Assembly (NCBI RefSeq): GCF_000159995.1
Contig: NZ_GG700642.1
Location: forward strand, 522,395 to 586,394
From: Alloprevotella tannerae ATCC 51259
GTDB taxonomy: Bacteria > Bacteroidota > Bacteroidia > Bacteroidales > Bacteroidaceae
Direction: 5' to 3'
DNA: 64,000 nucleotides
In this document: positions 8,082 to 16,687 of the stretch, piece after piece
Layout of the letters: every line of letters begins with the position of its first letter
Numbering within the stretch: the stretch's first letter is position 1
Notes under the pieces: model-generated
What the model saw: only the letters and a program-made list of their open reading frames with translations
What the model was told of the DNA's origin: nothing
The model's database searches: none
Program-made: the position numbers and the translations under genes

Positions 8082-11000
8082 ATGAAAATGCATTATTTGT
8101 GGGTTCTATCTCTATTTTTTTCCTTCTTCTGCGGTATGCAGGCGGACGAAGTGAAAGTTTTAGAGGAAAACACCTTTTCCTTAGCCATTTCTCCAAATGG
8201 TAAGTATCTTGTGGGATACAATCCAACTAAAGTCAAATCCGGAATCGGAACGGAGAGTTTCCGGTACGATGTCGGCAGCGGAAGCCTCAAATGGGTAACG
8301 ACCGACGATTCTGAGAATTGGGAAACCTGCGGTTTGTTCAAAAACGTGAACGATGCCGGTACGCTGTGCGGCTCGGTTAAAGACTTAGACCACTTCATAG
8401 ACTTCTACGGAACAAACGCTCCCACCAACATTGCAGCCATATTTGAGAATGGGAAAGTTGTGAAACTTCCTTATGGAGATTTGGATATACAAAAAATAAA
8501 ACAACACGAAGACGGAACCTTTGCGGCAGCACTGTCGAATGATGGAAAAGTAGTCGTAGGCTATTGCAAATGTTCTAATTTCGCTTACAGCTATCCTTGC
8601 AAGTGGACGCGTGGCGCAAACAACGAGTGGAAATTGGAGCAACTGCCCTTGCCCGATACCTATAAATATGGTCTTGCAATCAATGTGTCGTCTGACGGAC
8701 GCACGATTGTGGGGTTAGCAATGGAAGGAGGTAGAGCAATTGCGTGTTATTGGATAGACGGGAAATGCTATACCGTGAACTGCAAGAGCGAAGATGACGA
8801 GCTGGCGAAGATGAAACAGATGCGTATGATTGATATGAGCCCTAATGGCAAGTACTTCATCTTCTCGCTTTCAAGCCGTTCCGACTACCGACTTTTCGAT
8901 GTAGAGAAAGGCACATATCGCATATTGCCCACCTTTGAGCGAAACGAGACAATGCGCGTACCGACGGTTGCCGACAATGGCGACGTGTTCGGTGCAATAA
9001 CTTACAGCACAGCTACTATGGGCGAAGTTGCATACAGAAGTTTCTGGTATCAATATTCTTCAGACAGAATCTTCGATTTCTCTTATTATCTGTATTTGTT
9101 CAATCCGCAACTGAAGATGCCGTTCCCAATGAATTATGAAGACCAAGCACAGGTCTTCCCGTCGGCAGTGTCGGCAAACGGAAATGTTGTTGCCGGCAAT
9201 AGAGACACGAATATTGCGTTTGGGCAAATTCCTAAGGCTTGGGTATTGAATGTAACCAAGCGCGAAGTGGAAATTCCTGCTACCCCCAATAAGCCAAAAG
9301 GAGGTTCAACAGGGTTACACCAAATTCAGCTTTCGTGGAAGATAGACAAGGCAACTTACAATTCATTGACGCTGAAAGGCTACAATGTCTACTGTGATGG
9401 TAAAAAGATTGCGACTTTGAAGGAATTGCAAGACGAGATGACATTTGCACAGAAAGATGTCTATGCAGGCTACCGTAAGTTTGCAATCGAAGCGATATAC
9501 ACCGACAAACAGGGAAAAGAGATGCTTTCGCCACGCTCAAACCCTGAAGTAATTGCCGTTCCCGACGATTATGCGTTCCCACTTTTCGAAGATTTCGAGA
9601 GAGGTTCGCTGAATACTAACTACTGGACGAAGAGCAAGGATTACGGCGACGAAGCCGATACAGAGTGGTTGGTGGCAGCCCAAGTAGGGCACGACGCCTC
9701 AATGGGAGTGACTACCGGAGCGTGCACATTCAATCCTTACTCTTCAAGTATGATAAGTCGTCCGCTCGATGCAACCAAGATAAACAAGGTGAAATGTTCG
9801 TTCTTGACTCTTTGCAACCAAGAACCTGCACAGGGAGGCGGTGAGGTTGATTTGACCAAAGACACACTCAGCGTTGAATATACAGTAGATGGCGGCAAGT
9901 CGTGGAGCGTAGCCAAGGAATGGACCGTGAAGGAATTGCCAAACTTGGAAGGCATCTTGACGGTCGATTTAACGAAGCAAGTTGCTGGCAAAGTATTCCA
10001 AATAAGGTTCCGCAAGCACGGAAAGGGTGCAGTGTCATACTATTTCTACCTTGACAACATTATGATTGGCAGTGGCGACAACGTTGATGCACCAAAGGGA
10101 TTCACGGGTAAAGTGATGAACAACGAACTCTTCCTGATGTGGAAGAACAGCCGAAACGGCTACTCGCTCAACTATCTTTCCGACCCGGAATCGCCGGGCT
10201 ACACACTCGGCAATGAAGGAAAGGAACTCATCGGAGCAAACAAATTCACGCAAAGCGAGCTCGCCCCATACCACGGCAAGTACCTTACTTCGGTAACAAG
10301 CTACATCAACTACTACGACGATGCAAGCGGCGACAAGGGCCTTCACGCAGCTGTTGTGGTGTTTGAAGACGGAAAACTCATCTGCGAACAGGAGATAGAG
10401 AACATCAAGTACAACGAGAACACAACCCTAAAGCTCAATCAGCCTATCAAGATTGACAGCGGAAAGGAACTCATTGTGGGCATTAAGATTCACGATTACG
10501 ATGCCGACCAGATTCCTCTGACTTACGAAAGTACGAAATCGAGCGTAACCGGAAAGAGCGACCTCTACTCTGAAGACAACGGAAAGACTTGGAAAACCGT
10601 GCGCGACTTCTACGAAAACGACCCACAGATGGGCTCTTGCTGCTGGCGAATTACAGGTAACATTACCGACCAGCCTAACGATGCTGTCACAGAAGAGGAT
10701 AATACTCTTATCGGTTACAACGTTTTCCGCAACGGTGTGCAGCTGAACAACGTCTGCATTCCTTTCGAAGTAACACGCTATATCGACAAGCAGCCGCTCG
10801 ACAAGGCTGAATATACCGTCGTGGCATACTACAATGACGGAAAAGAGTCTTTGGCTTCTACACCGTACATACTCGACTTAGTCAATGGAATAGCACCGTT
10901 GGTAAACAAGTCTGTCTTATCGGTAGACAAGTCTGCAATAAGGTTGAATGCTAAAGGAACGCTGCGCCTCTATTCGGCCGATGGGCATTGTGTAGCCAAG

Positions 11001-11108
11001 AGCACCAAGAGAATCATTCCGTTAGGCAACATTTCTTCGGGTATCTACATCGTATTGGTTGAATATAATAATCAAAGATTTACCCAAAAGATTACCATCA
11101 ACAATTAA
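8082..11108 (+). CDS. Large secreted T9SS-type surface protein with propeller-like and Fn3 regions
   Basis: The 1008-residue protein has a signal peptide (about 1-21, ending GMQA). Residues 30-390 carry repeated propeller-like motifs: AISPNGKYLVGY, ALSNDGKVVVGY, NVSSDGRTIVGLA, DMSPNGKYFIFS and AVSANGNVVAGN. Fibronectin-III-like segments follow around 400-490 (LSWKIDKATYNSLTLKGYNV) and near 870-940. Between them is a jelly-roll, cleaved-adhesin-like domain (FPLFEDFERGSLNTNYW to YYFYLDNIMIG, about 500-665). The last 50 residues (LRLYSADGHCVAKSTKR and SSGIYIVLVEYN) look like a type A T9SS sorting domain, so the protein should be exported and anchored at the cell surface. No catalytic motif is evident; an adhesin or binding role is likely. 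It is single-cistron and followed by a strong terminator. Confidence 0.75.
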   Translation: MKMHYLWVLSLFFSFFCGMQADEVKVLEENTFSLAISPNGKYLVGYNPTKVKSGIGTESFRYDVGSGSLKWVTTDDSENWETCGLFKNVNDAGTLCGSVKDLDHFIDFYGTNAPTNIAAIFENGKVVKLPYGDLDIQKIKQHEDGTFAAALSNDGKVVVGYCKCSNFAYSYPCKWTRGANNEWKLEQLPLPDTYKYGLAINVSSDGRTIVGLAMEGGRAIACYWIDGKCYTVNCKSEDDELAKMKQMRMIDMSPNGKYFIFSLSSRSDYRLFDVEKGTYRILPTFERNETMRVPTVADNGDVFGAITYSTATMGEVAYRSFWYQYSSDRIFDFSYYLYLFNPQLKMPFPMNYEDQAQVFPSAVSANGNVVAGNRDTNIAFGQIPKAWVLNVTKREVEIPATPNKPKGGSTGLHQIQLSWKIDKATYNSLTLKGYNVYCDGKKIATLKELQDEMTFAQKDVYAGYRKFAIEAIYTDKQGKEMLSPRSNPEVIAVPDDYAFPLFEDFERGSLNTNYWTKSKDYGDEADTEWLVAAQVGHDASMGVTTGACTFNPYSSSMISRPLDATKINKVKCSFLTLCNQEPAQGGGEVDLTKDTLSVEYTVDGGKSWSVAKEWTVKELPNLEGILTVDLTKQVAGKVFQIRFRKHGKGAVSYYFYLDNIMIGSGDNVDAPKGFTGKVMNNELFLMWKNSRNGYSLNYLSDPESPGYTLGNEGKELIGANKFTQSELAPYHGKYLTSVTSYINYYDDASGDKGLHAAVVVFEDGKLICEQEIENIKYNENTTLKLNQPIKIDSGKELIVGIKIHDYDADQIPLTYESTKSSVTGKSDLYSEDNGKTWKTVRDFYENDPQMGSCCWRITGNITDQPNDAVTEEDNTLIGYNVFRNGVQLNNVCIPFEVTRYIDKQPLDKAEYTVVAYYNDGKESLASTPYILDLVNGIAPLVNKSVLSVDKSAIRLNAKGTLRLYSADGHCVAKSTKRIIPLGNISSGIYIVLVEYNNQRFTQKITINN

Positions 11109-11152
11109 GATGAAGTAAAGAACTTTGTTCTTAAGAACATATTACACTGCGA

Positions 11153-11194
11153 TTGACCTTTAATTATGGCAGCTTCACCATAATTAAAGGTCAA
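11153..11194 (+). terminator. Stem-loop terminator after the 8082 gene
   Basis: TTGACCTTTAATTATGG pairs perfectly with its inverse across an 8-base loop (17-bp stem), followed by TTGTTTT. It sits 45 bases after the stop codon. Confidence 0.8.
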
Positions 11195-11298
11195 TTGTTT
11201 TAGACAGCTACCCATAGCTGAAAGGGTTTCTCCCTAAAATTTAGTACCCATAGCCATAGAACTCTTAAAGGCTGCATTCTCAAATCTTCGAGGCCAAA

Positions 11299-11408
11299 AG
11301 TTACGTACCTTTCAGTCGAAAGCAGCCTACCTTTTTGGGAAAAGCAGCGCAGTTTTTAGTGAAAAGGAGCGTATCTTTTGGGGAAAGGCAGCGTATCTTT
11401 TTATGGGT
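11299..11408 (+). repeat. Array of five degenerate 22-bp units (family A)
   Basis: Units begin at 11299, 11321, 11343, 11365 and 11387, exactly 22 bases apart. The shared core is AGCAGCGTATCTTTT followed by GGGAAA, with each unit differing at several positions. The array lies in the gap between the 8082 gene and the SusC gene. It has no coding potential and no spacer-repeat alternation. See the findings for related arrays. Confidence 0.85.
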
Positions 11409-11605
11409 ATTTCGACATGTAGTGTTGGGGTGTAATGTATAGATATACGAAAGACAATCTTATTTTGGGACTTATGTTGAGACTGTTTTAAGGCAAAAAA
11501 AACAGGTATTGCTTATCACAAATCACGGTACCTAAGATCCATAACCAAGCAAAGGCTGTGGATTTTAGTACTTTTAGGAAAAGAGTCCGGCAAAAACGGG
11601 CGTTA

Positions 11606-11638
11606 TTGTGCAGGAATATATAAATTTGCCGTATCCGA
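11606..11638 (+). promoter_or_regulatory. Candidate promoter of the susC/susD-like operon
   Basis: TTG at 11606-11608 and TAAATTTG at 11631-11638 match the Bacteroidetes -33 TTG and -7 TAnnTTTG elements with a spacer of about 21 bases. The leader to the ATG at 11741 would be about 95 bases. Confidence 0.5.
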
Positions 11639-11740
11639 TGCTTTCGGCCTGTGCCAACTTTATATCACACAGTGTAAGAAAGAAATGAAGTTTGCGCCGG
11701 ATAAATAAAACCAGACTTGAACTAACTGCATTTTACTTTT

Positions 11741-14449
11741 ATGACCAAACGCGCCCTTTTTATTTTGTCGCTTTTTCTGTTGGTAACCAGCGGCGCTTAT
11801 GCTCAATCGAAGACCGACTCGCTACGAAGCCCAAGCAACGATGAGCCACTACGTGTCTTGACGGGAAACATCGACAACATCACAACAAAACGCATGAATA
11901 AAGGTCTCCTAACGGGAGCACTCGATGCGCTTCACGGACAAGCGGTAGGCGTAACGATAGCTGACCCCAATAATACGGAGGCTATGCTCCACGCAGTGCG
12001 CGTGCGTGGTACGACTTCATTGACGGGTGGAAATGATCCCTTGGTGATTATCGACGGTGTCTATGCTGACTTGACGACGTTGAGCAACGTTTTCCCTGCC
12101 GACATCGAGCGCTTTCAGATTCTGAAAGATGCGAGTGAGACTTCTCAATATGGTAGTAGAGGGGCCTCTGGTGTAATCGTGGTCGATACGAAGAAAGGCC
12201 GACTCGGCGACTTTCATATCAGTTATGATGTCACGACGGGGCCGGAACTTATCTACAAGCAACTCAAGATGCTCACGGCAGATGGCTACCGCGCTGCCGT
12301 ACGTTCAAGGGGAAATTATTTGGTAGACAAAGGATTTAATACTGATTTTCAAGACGCCATTACGCGGACAGGGTTCGTGCAGAACCATCACATTGCTTTC
12401 GGCGGCGGGACGAATCAATCCAATTATCGCGCGTCCTTGGGCTTTATGCAGCACAATCAGGTGATCCAAACGATAGGCAGTCGCAACTTTACGGCTAAAT
12501 TCGACATCTCGCAAAAGGGCTTTGATGACCGCTTGCAGATCGATTTAGGGGTATTCGGCAATATTCAGAAGAATAAATACATCCTCGACGTGCAAAAGCT
12601 CTTTTATTCGGCGGCTTCCTTCAATCCGACGTTTCGTCGCGGCAAGAATCCGGACGGAACGTGGGCGCAATATTCCGACGCCAGTCAGATCACCAATCCA
12701 CAATCATTGCTCGATATGCTGGATCACGAGGAGCAAGCGGGCTTCAATGCACATGTGCGTGCAGCCTACGACTTGGGCAGCGGACTCAAACTATCGGCCT
12801 TCGGAAGTTACTCGTATAGTTCGCTGGATGTAGCGGGCTTCAACCCCATTTACGTATGGAGTCACGGGCAAATCTTACGCGGAGAGACGCGCACAGAAGC
12901 ATTGCTGGGCAATATTTCTTTAACATTTAACCGCTTTTTCGGACGCCACCGACTGGAAGCCTTAGCCCTGGGGGAGGCCTCAAAGAATATCTTAAAAGCT
13001 TTTCATACGCAAGTGTCCAACCTGAGCACCAATGCCACCGGCTATTATGATCTCTCGGCCGGCGCTGTCCGCTTATGGGAAGCTACAGGTTCTTCTTATG
13101 AGAATCCGGCTTTAGCCTCTTTCCTAGGACGCGTAACCTATACGTATGACGACCGCTACGCCTTGACGATCAATACGCGCGCAGACGGCAGTTCTAAAGT
13201 AGGTCGCAATAATCGCTGGGGCTTCTTCCCTTCCGTTGCCGGCGCTTGGACTGTTAGTAAGGAGCCGTGGATGCGAAACTTACATTACCCTATAGACCTG
13301 AAGTTGCGGGCAGGCTATGGTCTCTCCGGAAATTTGTCGGCAATCGATTGCTATAACTCTCTTGAACTCTTAAAGCCCAATGGCATTGTTTATGTTGACG
13401 GCACGCCCACTGTTACTATCGGCTTGATACGCAATGCTAATCCGGATCTTAAATGGGAAATCAAAAAGACTTTTAATGTGGGCGTGGATCTCTCGCTTTT
13501 CTCGGGCCGCTTCTTGCTAACGCTCGACTATTACAATGCCAAGACGAAAGATATGTTGTATCTCTATGACGTCTCTGTGCCGCCATTTGCCTACGATAAG
13601 TTACTGGCTAATCTGGGCGCTATGCGTAACAGTGGTTTGGAGATCGGCTTAGCCGGCATCTTACTGCGTAATAAAGATGTGGAGCTTAATTTGGGCGTCA
13701 ATTTGGCCTTTCAGCAAAACAAACTCCTCTCGCTCAGCGGTATGTATCGCGGAGAATATCTCTCTGCGCCGGCTTACCAGCCTATCACGAGTCTTACCGG
13801 CGCCGGATTTCACGGAGGAAACAACAATATCGTCTATCAGATCGTAGGCCAACCGCTCGGCGTATTTTATTTGCCCCACTGCAAAGGCTTAATTAAAAAT
13901 GCCGACGGTACGTATCGCTATGACATAGCCGACTTGGATGGCGACGGAGTTGTCAATATCGAAGACGGAGGCGACAGATATATTGCCGGACAAGCTACAC
14001 CAAAGGTTTTGCTGGGTGCTAATCTCGGTCTGCGCTATAAGGACTTCGATATTTCAATGCAAATCAACGGCGCTTTCGGCCATAAGATTTACAATGCGAC
14101 GGCACTCACTTATATGAACGTTGGCAGTTTGCCTTTTTATAATGTTATGCAAGACGCGCCGGCACGCAACATTTATGATCAAACAGCTACTGACTATTGG
14201 CTGGAAAAGGGCGATTACATACACGTAGCCTATCTCAACTTCGGCTGGATGGTGCCGCTTAAGCAGACCCGCTATATACGGAGCTTGCGACTTTCTTTCT
14301 CTATCAACAACCTACTGACGCTTACCGGCTATTCAGGACTAACCCCGATGATCAACAGCAGCATAGTCGGGCCGACGCTCGGCACGGACGACAAGCGCAG
14401 CTATCCACTCTATCGCTCTTATGCACTGGGTGTAAGTATTCAATTCTAA
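11741..14449 (+). CDS. SusC/RagA-family TonB-dependent outer-membrane receptor
   Basis: The 902-residue protein has a signal peptide ending AYAQS and goes almost directly into the plug domain (GALDALHGQAVGV, VRVRGTTSLTGGNDPLVIID, ILKDASETSQYGSRGASGVI). The remainder is a 22-strand-type beta-barrel with SusC hallmarks such as ADLDGDGVVNIEDGGD and the terminal YPLYRSYALGVSIQF. It lacks the N-terminal carboxypeptidase-regulatory-like domain that many SusC proteins carry before the plug, which explains its modest length. With the SusD partner 74 bases downstream it should import an oligosaccharide or peptide across the outer membrane. No enzyme gene adjoins the pair, so the substrate is unknown. 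Confidence 0.93.
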   Translation: MTKRALFILSLFLLVTSGAYAQSKTDSLRSPSNDEPLRVLTGNIDNITTKRMNKGLLTGALDALHGQAVGVTIADPNNTEAMLHAVRVRGTTSLTGGNDPLVIIDGVYADLTTLSNVFPADIERFQILKDASETSQYGSRGASGVIVVDTKKGRLGDFHISYDVTTGPELIYKQLKMLTADGYRAAVRSRGNYLVDKGFNTDFQDAITRTGFVQNHHIAFGGGTNQSNYRASLGFMQHNQVIQTIGSRNFTAKFDISQKGFDDRLQIDLGVFGNIQKNKYILDVQKLFYSAASFNPTFRRGKNPDGTWAQYSDASQITNPQSLLDMLDHEEQAGFNAHVRAAYDLGSGLKLSAFGSYSYSSLDVAGFNPIYVWSHGQILRGETRTEALLGNISLTFNRFFGRHRLEALALGEASKNILKAFHTQVSNLSTNATGYYDLSAGAVRLWEATGSSYENPALASFLGRVTYTYDDRYALTINTRADGSSKVGRNNRWGFFPSVAGAWTVSKEPWMRNLHYPIDLKLRAGYGLSGNLSAIDCYNSLELLKPNGIVYVDGTPTVTIGLIRNANPDLKWEIKKTFNVGVDLSLFSGRFLLTLDYYNAKTKDMLYLYDVSVPPFAYDKLLANLGAMRNSGLEIGLAGILLRNKDVELNLGVNLAFQQNKLLSLSGMYRGEYLSAPAYQPITSLTGAGFHGGNNNIVYQIVGQPLGVFYLPHCKGLIKNADGTYRYDIADLDGDGVVNIEDGGDRYIAGQATPKVLLGANLGLRYKDFDISMQINGAFGHKIYNATALTYMNVGSLPFYNVMQDAPARNIYDQTATDYWLEKGDYIHVAYLNFGWMVPLKQTRYIRSLRLSFSINNLLTLTGYSGLTPMINSSIVGPTLGTDDKRSYPLYRSYALGVSIQF

Positions 14450-14523
14450 GCACATAACCGACGTTTGGTAGCAGCTCTTTATTTGAAAAGCCAGCGGACC
14501 ACTCGGATAGAAACATATTGTTT

Positions 14524-16206
14524 ATGCAAAAGACAAATTCCTTTTTGAAGATCTTTGATCGCTCGTTCACCGCAATTGCTTGGTGCCTAATGTTGGCAGC
14601 TTTCTGGACCTTGACAGCTTGCTCCGACTTCTTGGAAGAAAAGCCCAAAGATTATCAGACAGAAGATCAGGCTTATCACGATGCAGCAAGCATTTACCGC
14701 AACGCGGTCGGCTCTCTTTACTCTTACTTCGGCGGCTATCAAGATAGTCAGGGCTTGCAGGGCACATATCGCGGTCTATACGATCTCAATACGTTTACGA
14801 CGGATGAAGCCATCTTGCCAACGCGTGGCGGCGATTGGTATGACGGCGGTTTGTGGCAGGACTTATACCTACATCGCTGGGGCGTATCCAACAGCGTCTT
14901 GGCATCCACTTGGAAATATCTATATAAAGTTGTCACGCTTAGCAATCGGTCTTTAGCCGGAATTGAGAAATACGCTGCACGTCTAAGCCCTGAACAACGC
15001 CAAGATTACGAAGCAGAGGTGCGCGCCATTCGCGCCTTGTATTATTATGAATTGATGGATCTTTATGGCCGCCTGCCGCTTGTTACCTCTGCGGATGTAA
15101 GTATGCGAGAGGTGAAGCAGTATGAGCGCTCGGAAGTATTTCGCTTTATCGTCGATGAGTTGCAAACCGTAGCGCCCCGCCTTCCCAACGTGCGCAGCAA
15201 TGCTTTAGGGGAGGGTTATGGGCGAATCACGCGCCCAGTGGCTTATTTCTTATTGGCGCGTTTGGCACTCAATGCAGAAGTGTATACGGACGACAATTGG
15301 ACGGATGGGAATCGTCCTTCGGGGCGCGACATCTTTTTCCAAGTCGGTGGGCACAAACTCAATGCTTGGCAGACGTGTATCGCTTATTGTGATAGCCTGA
15401 GCGCCTTTGGCTATACGCTGAGTGCTGATTTTAGAGATAATTTTGCCGTTCATAATGAAAACAGTTTGGAGAATATTCTGACCATTCCCTTGGATAAGCA
15501 GACCTTGCCTTATCAGAATCAAAACCTCTTCCGCTCCTATCATTATCGACACGCGGGGGCTTACGGCTTCTCCGGAGAGAACGGATCGAGCGCTACCATT
15601 GACGCTTTGAATACTTTTGGTTATGAAACGGCCGAACAAGACAAACGCTTTGAATACACCTATTACGCCGGCGTCGTGCGAGACCTTAATGGTGAAGTCG
15701 TTCGTTTAGAAAATGGAGATACGCTCATTTATTATCCGTGGGAGGTAAAACTTGATATGTACTCCTCGCCGCATCGTGTGACAGCCGGAGCGCGTATGAA
15801 GAAATATGCGATTGATAAGACGGCGACCAAAGATGGTAAGCTTATGGACAACGACATTGTACTCTTTCGCTATGCTGATGCACTCTTGATGAAGAGTGAG
15901 GCGAAAGTGCGCAATGGAGAAGATGGTACAGCTGAACTGAATGCTGTGCGAGCGCGAGTCGGAATGAGTCCGCGGCCGGCTACGTTGGACAACATCTTGG
16001 CAGAGCGCCTATTGGAATTGGCTTGGGAAGGCTACCGCCGTCCCGACTTAATCCGCTTTGGGAAGTTTACGCGTGCTTATGCAGACCGCCCTCAATTACC
16101 CGGCGAGGCATCAGGCTTTACGACCGTCTTCCCTATACCGCTCAACGTCCTTTCACTCAACCCACTTTTAAGTCAGAACCCCGGCTATAAGTCGTCCTCC
16201 TTCTAA
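14524..16206 (+). CDS. SusD/RagB-family nutrient-binding outer-membrane lipoprotein
   Basis: The start is ATG at 14524 (MQKTNSFLKIFD); an earlier TTG at 14518 is in frame but less likely. A lipoprotein signal ends at LTACSDFLEE. The helical TPR-like SusD fold is indicated by AEVRAIRALYYYELMDLYGR, RPVAYFLLARLALNAEVY and the C-terminal RLLELAWEGYRRPDLIRFG. The protein ends FPIPLNVLSLNPLLSQNPGY, the usual RagB/SusD ending. It is the surface lid of the transporter formed with the SusC protein immediately upstream and is co-transcribed with it. Confidence 0.95.
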   Translation: MQKTNSFLKIFDRSFTAIAWCLMLAAFWTLTACSDFLEEKPKDYQTEDQAYHDAASIYRNAVGSLYSYFGGYQDSQGLQGTYRGLYDLNTFTTDEAILPTRGGDWYDGGLWQDLYLHRWGVSNSVLASTWKYLYKVVTLSNRSLAGIEKYAARLSPEQRQDYEAEVRAIRALYYYELMDLYGRLPLVTSADVSMREVKQYERSEVFRFIVDELQTVAPRLPNVRSNALGEGYGRITRPVAYFLLARLALNAEVYTDDNWTDGNRPSGRDIFFQVGGHKLNAWQTCIAYCDSLSAFGYTLSADFRDNFAVHNENSLENILTIPLDKQTLPYQNQNLFRSYHYRHAGAYGFSGENGSSATIDALNTFGYETAEQDKRFEYTYYAGVVRDLNGEVVRLENGDTLIYYPWEVKLDMYSSPHRVTAGARMKKYAIDKTATKDGKLMDNDIVLFRYADALLMKSEAKVRNGEDGTAELNAVRARVGMSPRPATLDNILAERLLELAWEGYRRPDLIRFGKFTRAYADRPQLPGEASGFTTVFPIPLNVLSLNPLLSQNPGYKSSSF

Positions 16207-16357
16207 GTGCCCCCTCATCTTCCGGCCGAAACTCCGACGGGTAATGGAGAGGATGGATAAATAGGCGATATTCCTATATTCCTTATAAGGGGCTTGGCAA
16301 CACCTTGTGCCAAACTCAGGTTAATTCTTACTGTCCGATAAAAGTTCTTAGGAGATA

Positions 16358-16398
16358 ATAATAGGACTGACTCTTTCGTGTAGAGTCAGTCCTATTAT
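16358..16398 (+). terminator. Stem-loop terminator after susC/susD-like operon
   Basis: ATAATAGGACTGACTC pairs with its inverse across a 9-base loop (16-bp stem). It lies 150 bases after the SusD stop and before the convergent fimbrillin gene, so it may serve both directions. The rest of the gap 16207-16687 holds two copies of TATACTTAAG (16548, 16571) and nothing else that I can name. Confidence 0.7.
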
Positions 16399-16687
16399 CG
16401 TTATTGGGAGAGTCGACAAACAAATCAAGAAATCACAGTTTCTATAAAATTAGTGAGTAAATGAACACACGCCTTGTGAGCAACGCTTCTTTGACGAATA
16501 CGATATAGCCCCTTGTCCCACCCTTATATCCTCACTTCCGCCGAACCTATACTTAAGGGTATTGAGGATTTATACTTAAGTCCTTATGTCAATGTAATAT
16601 AAGGTATCCCAGACGGACGATATAAGATGCAGTTTCTGCTCCCTACTTATCCGCCGAGCTGTCAGCTACATTTTGTGTTCTACTCTC

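Noticed and set aside
11299-11408. CRISPR array
   Set aside because: The units are contiguous with no unique spacers, too short and too degenerate, and no cas genes are in the window. The same holds for the other 21-22 bp arrays.
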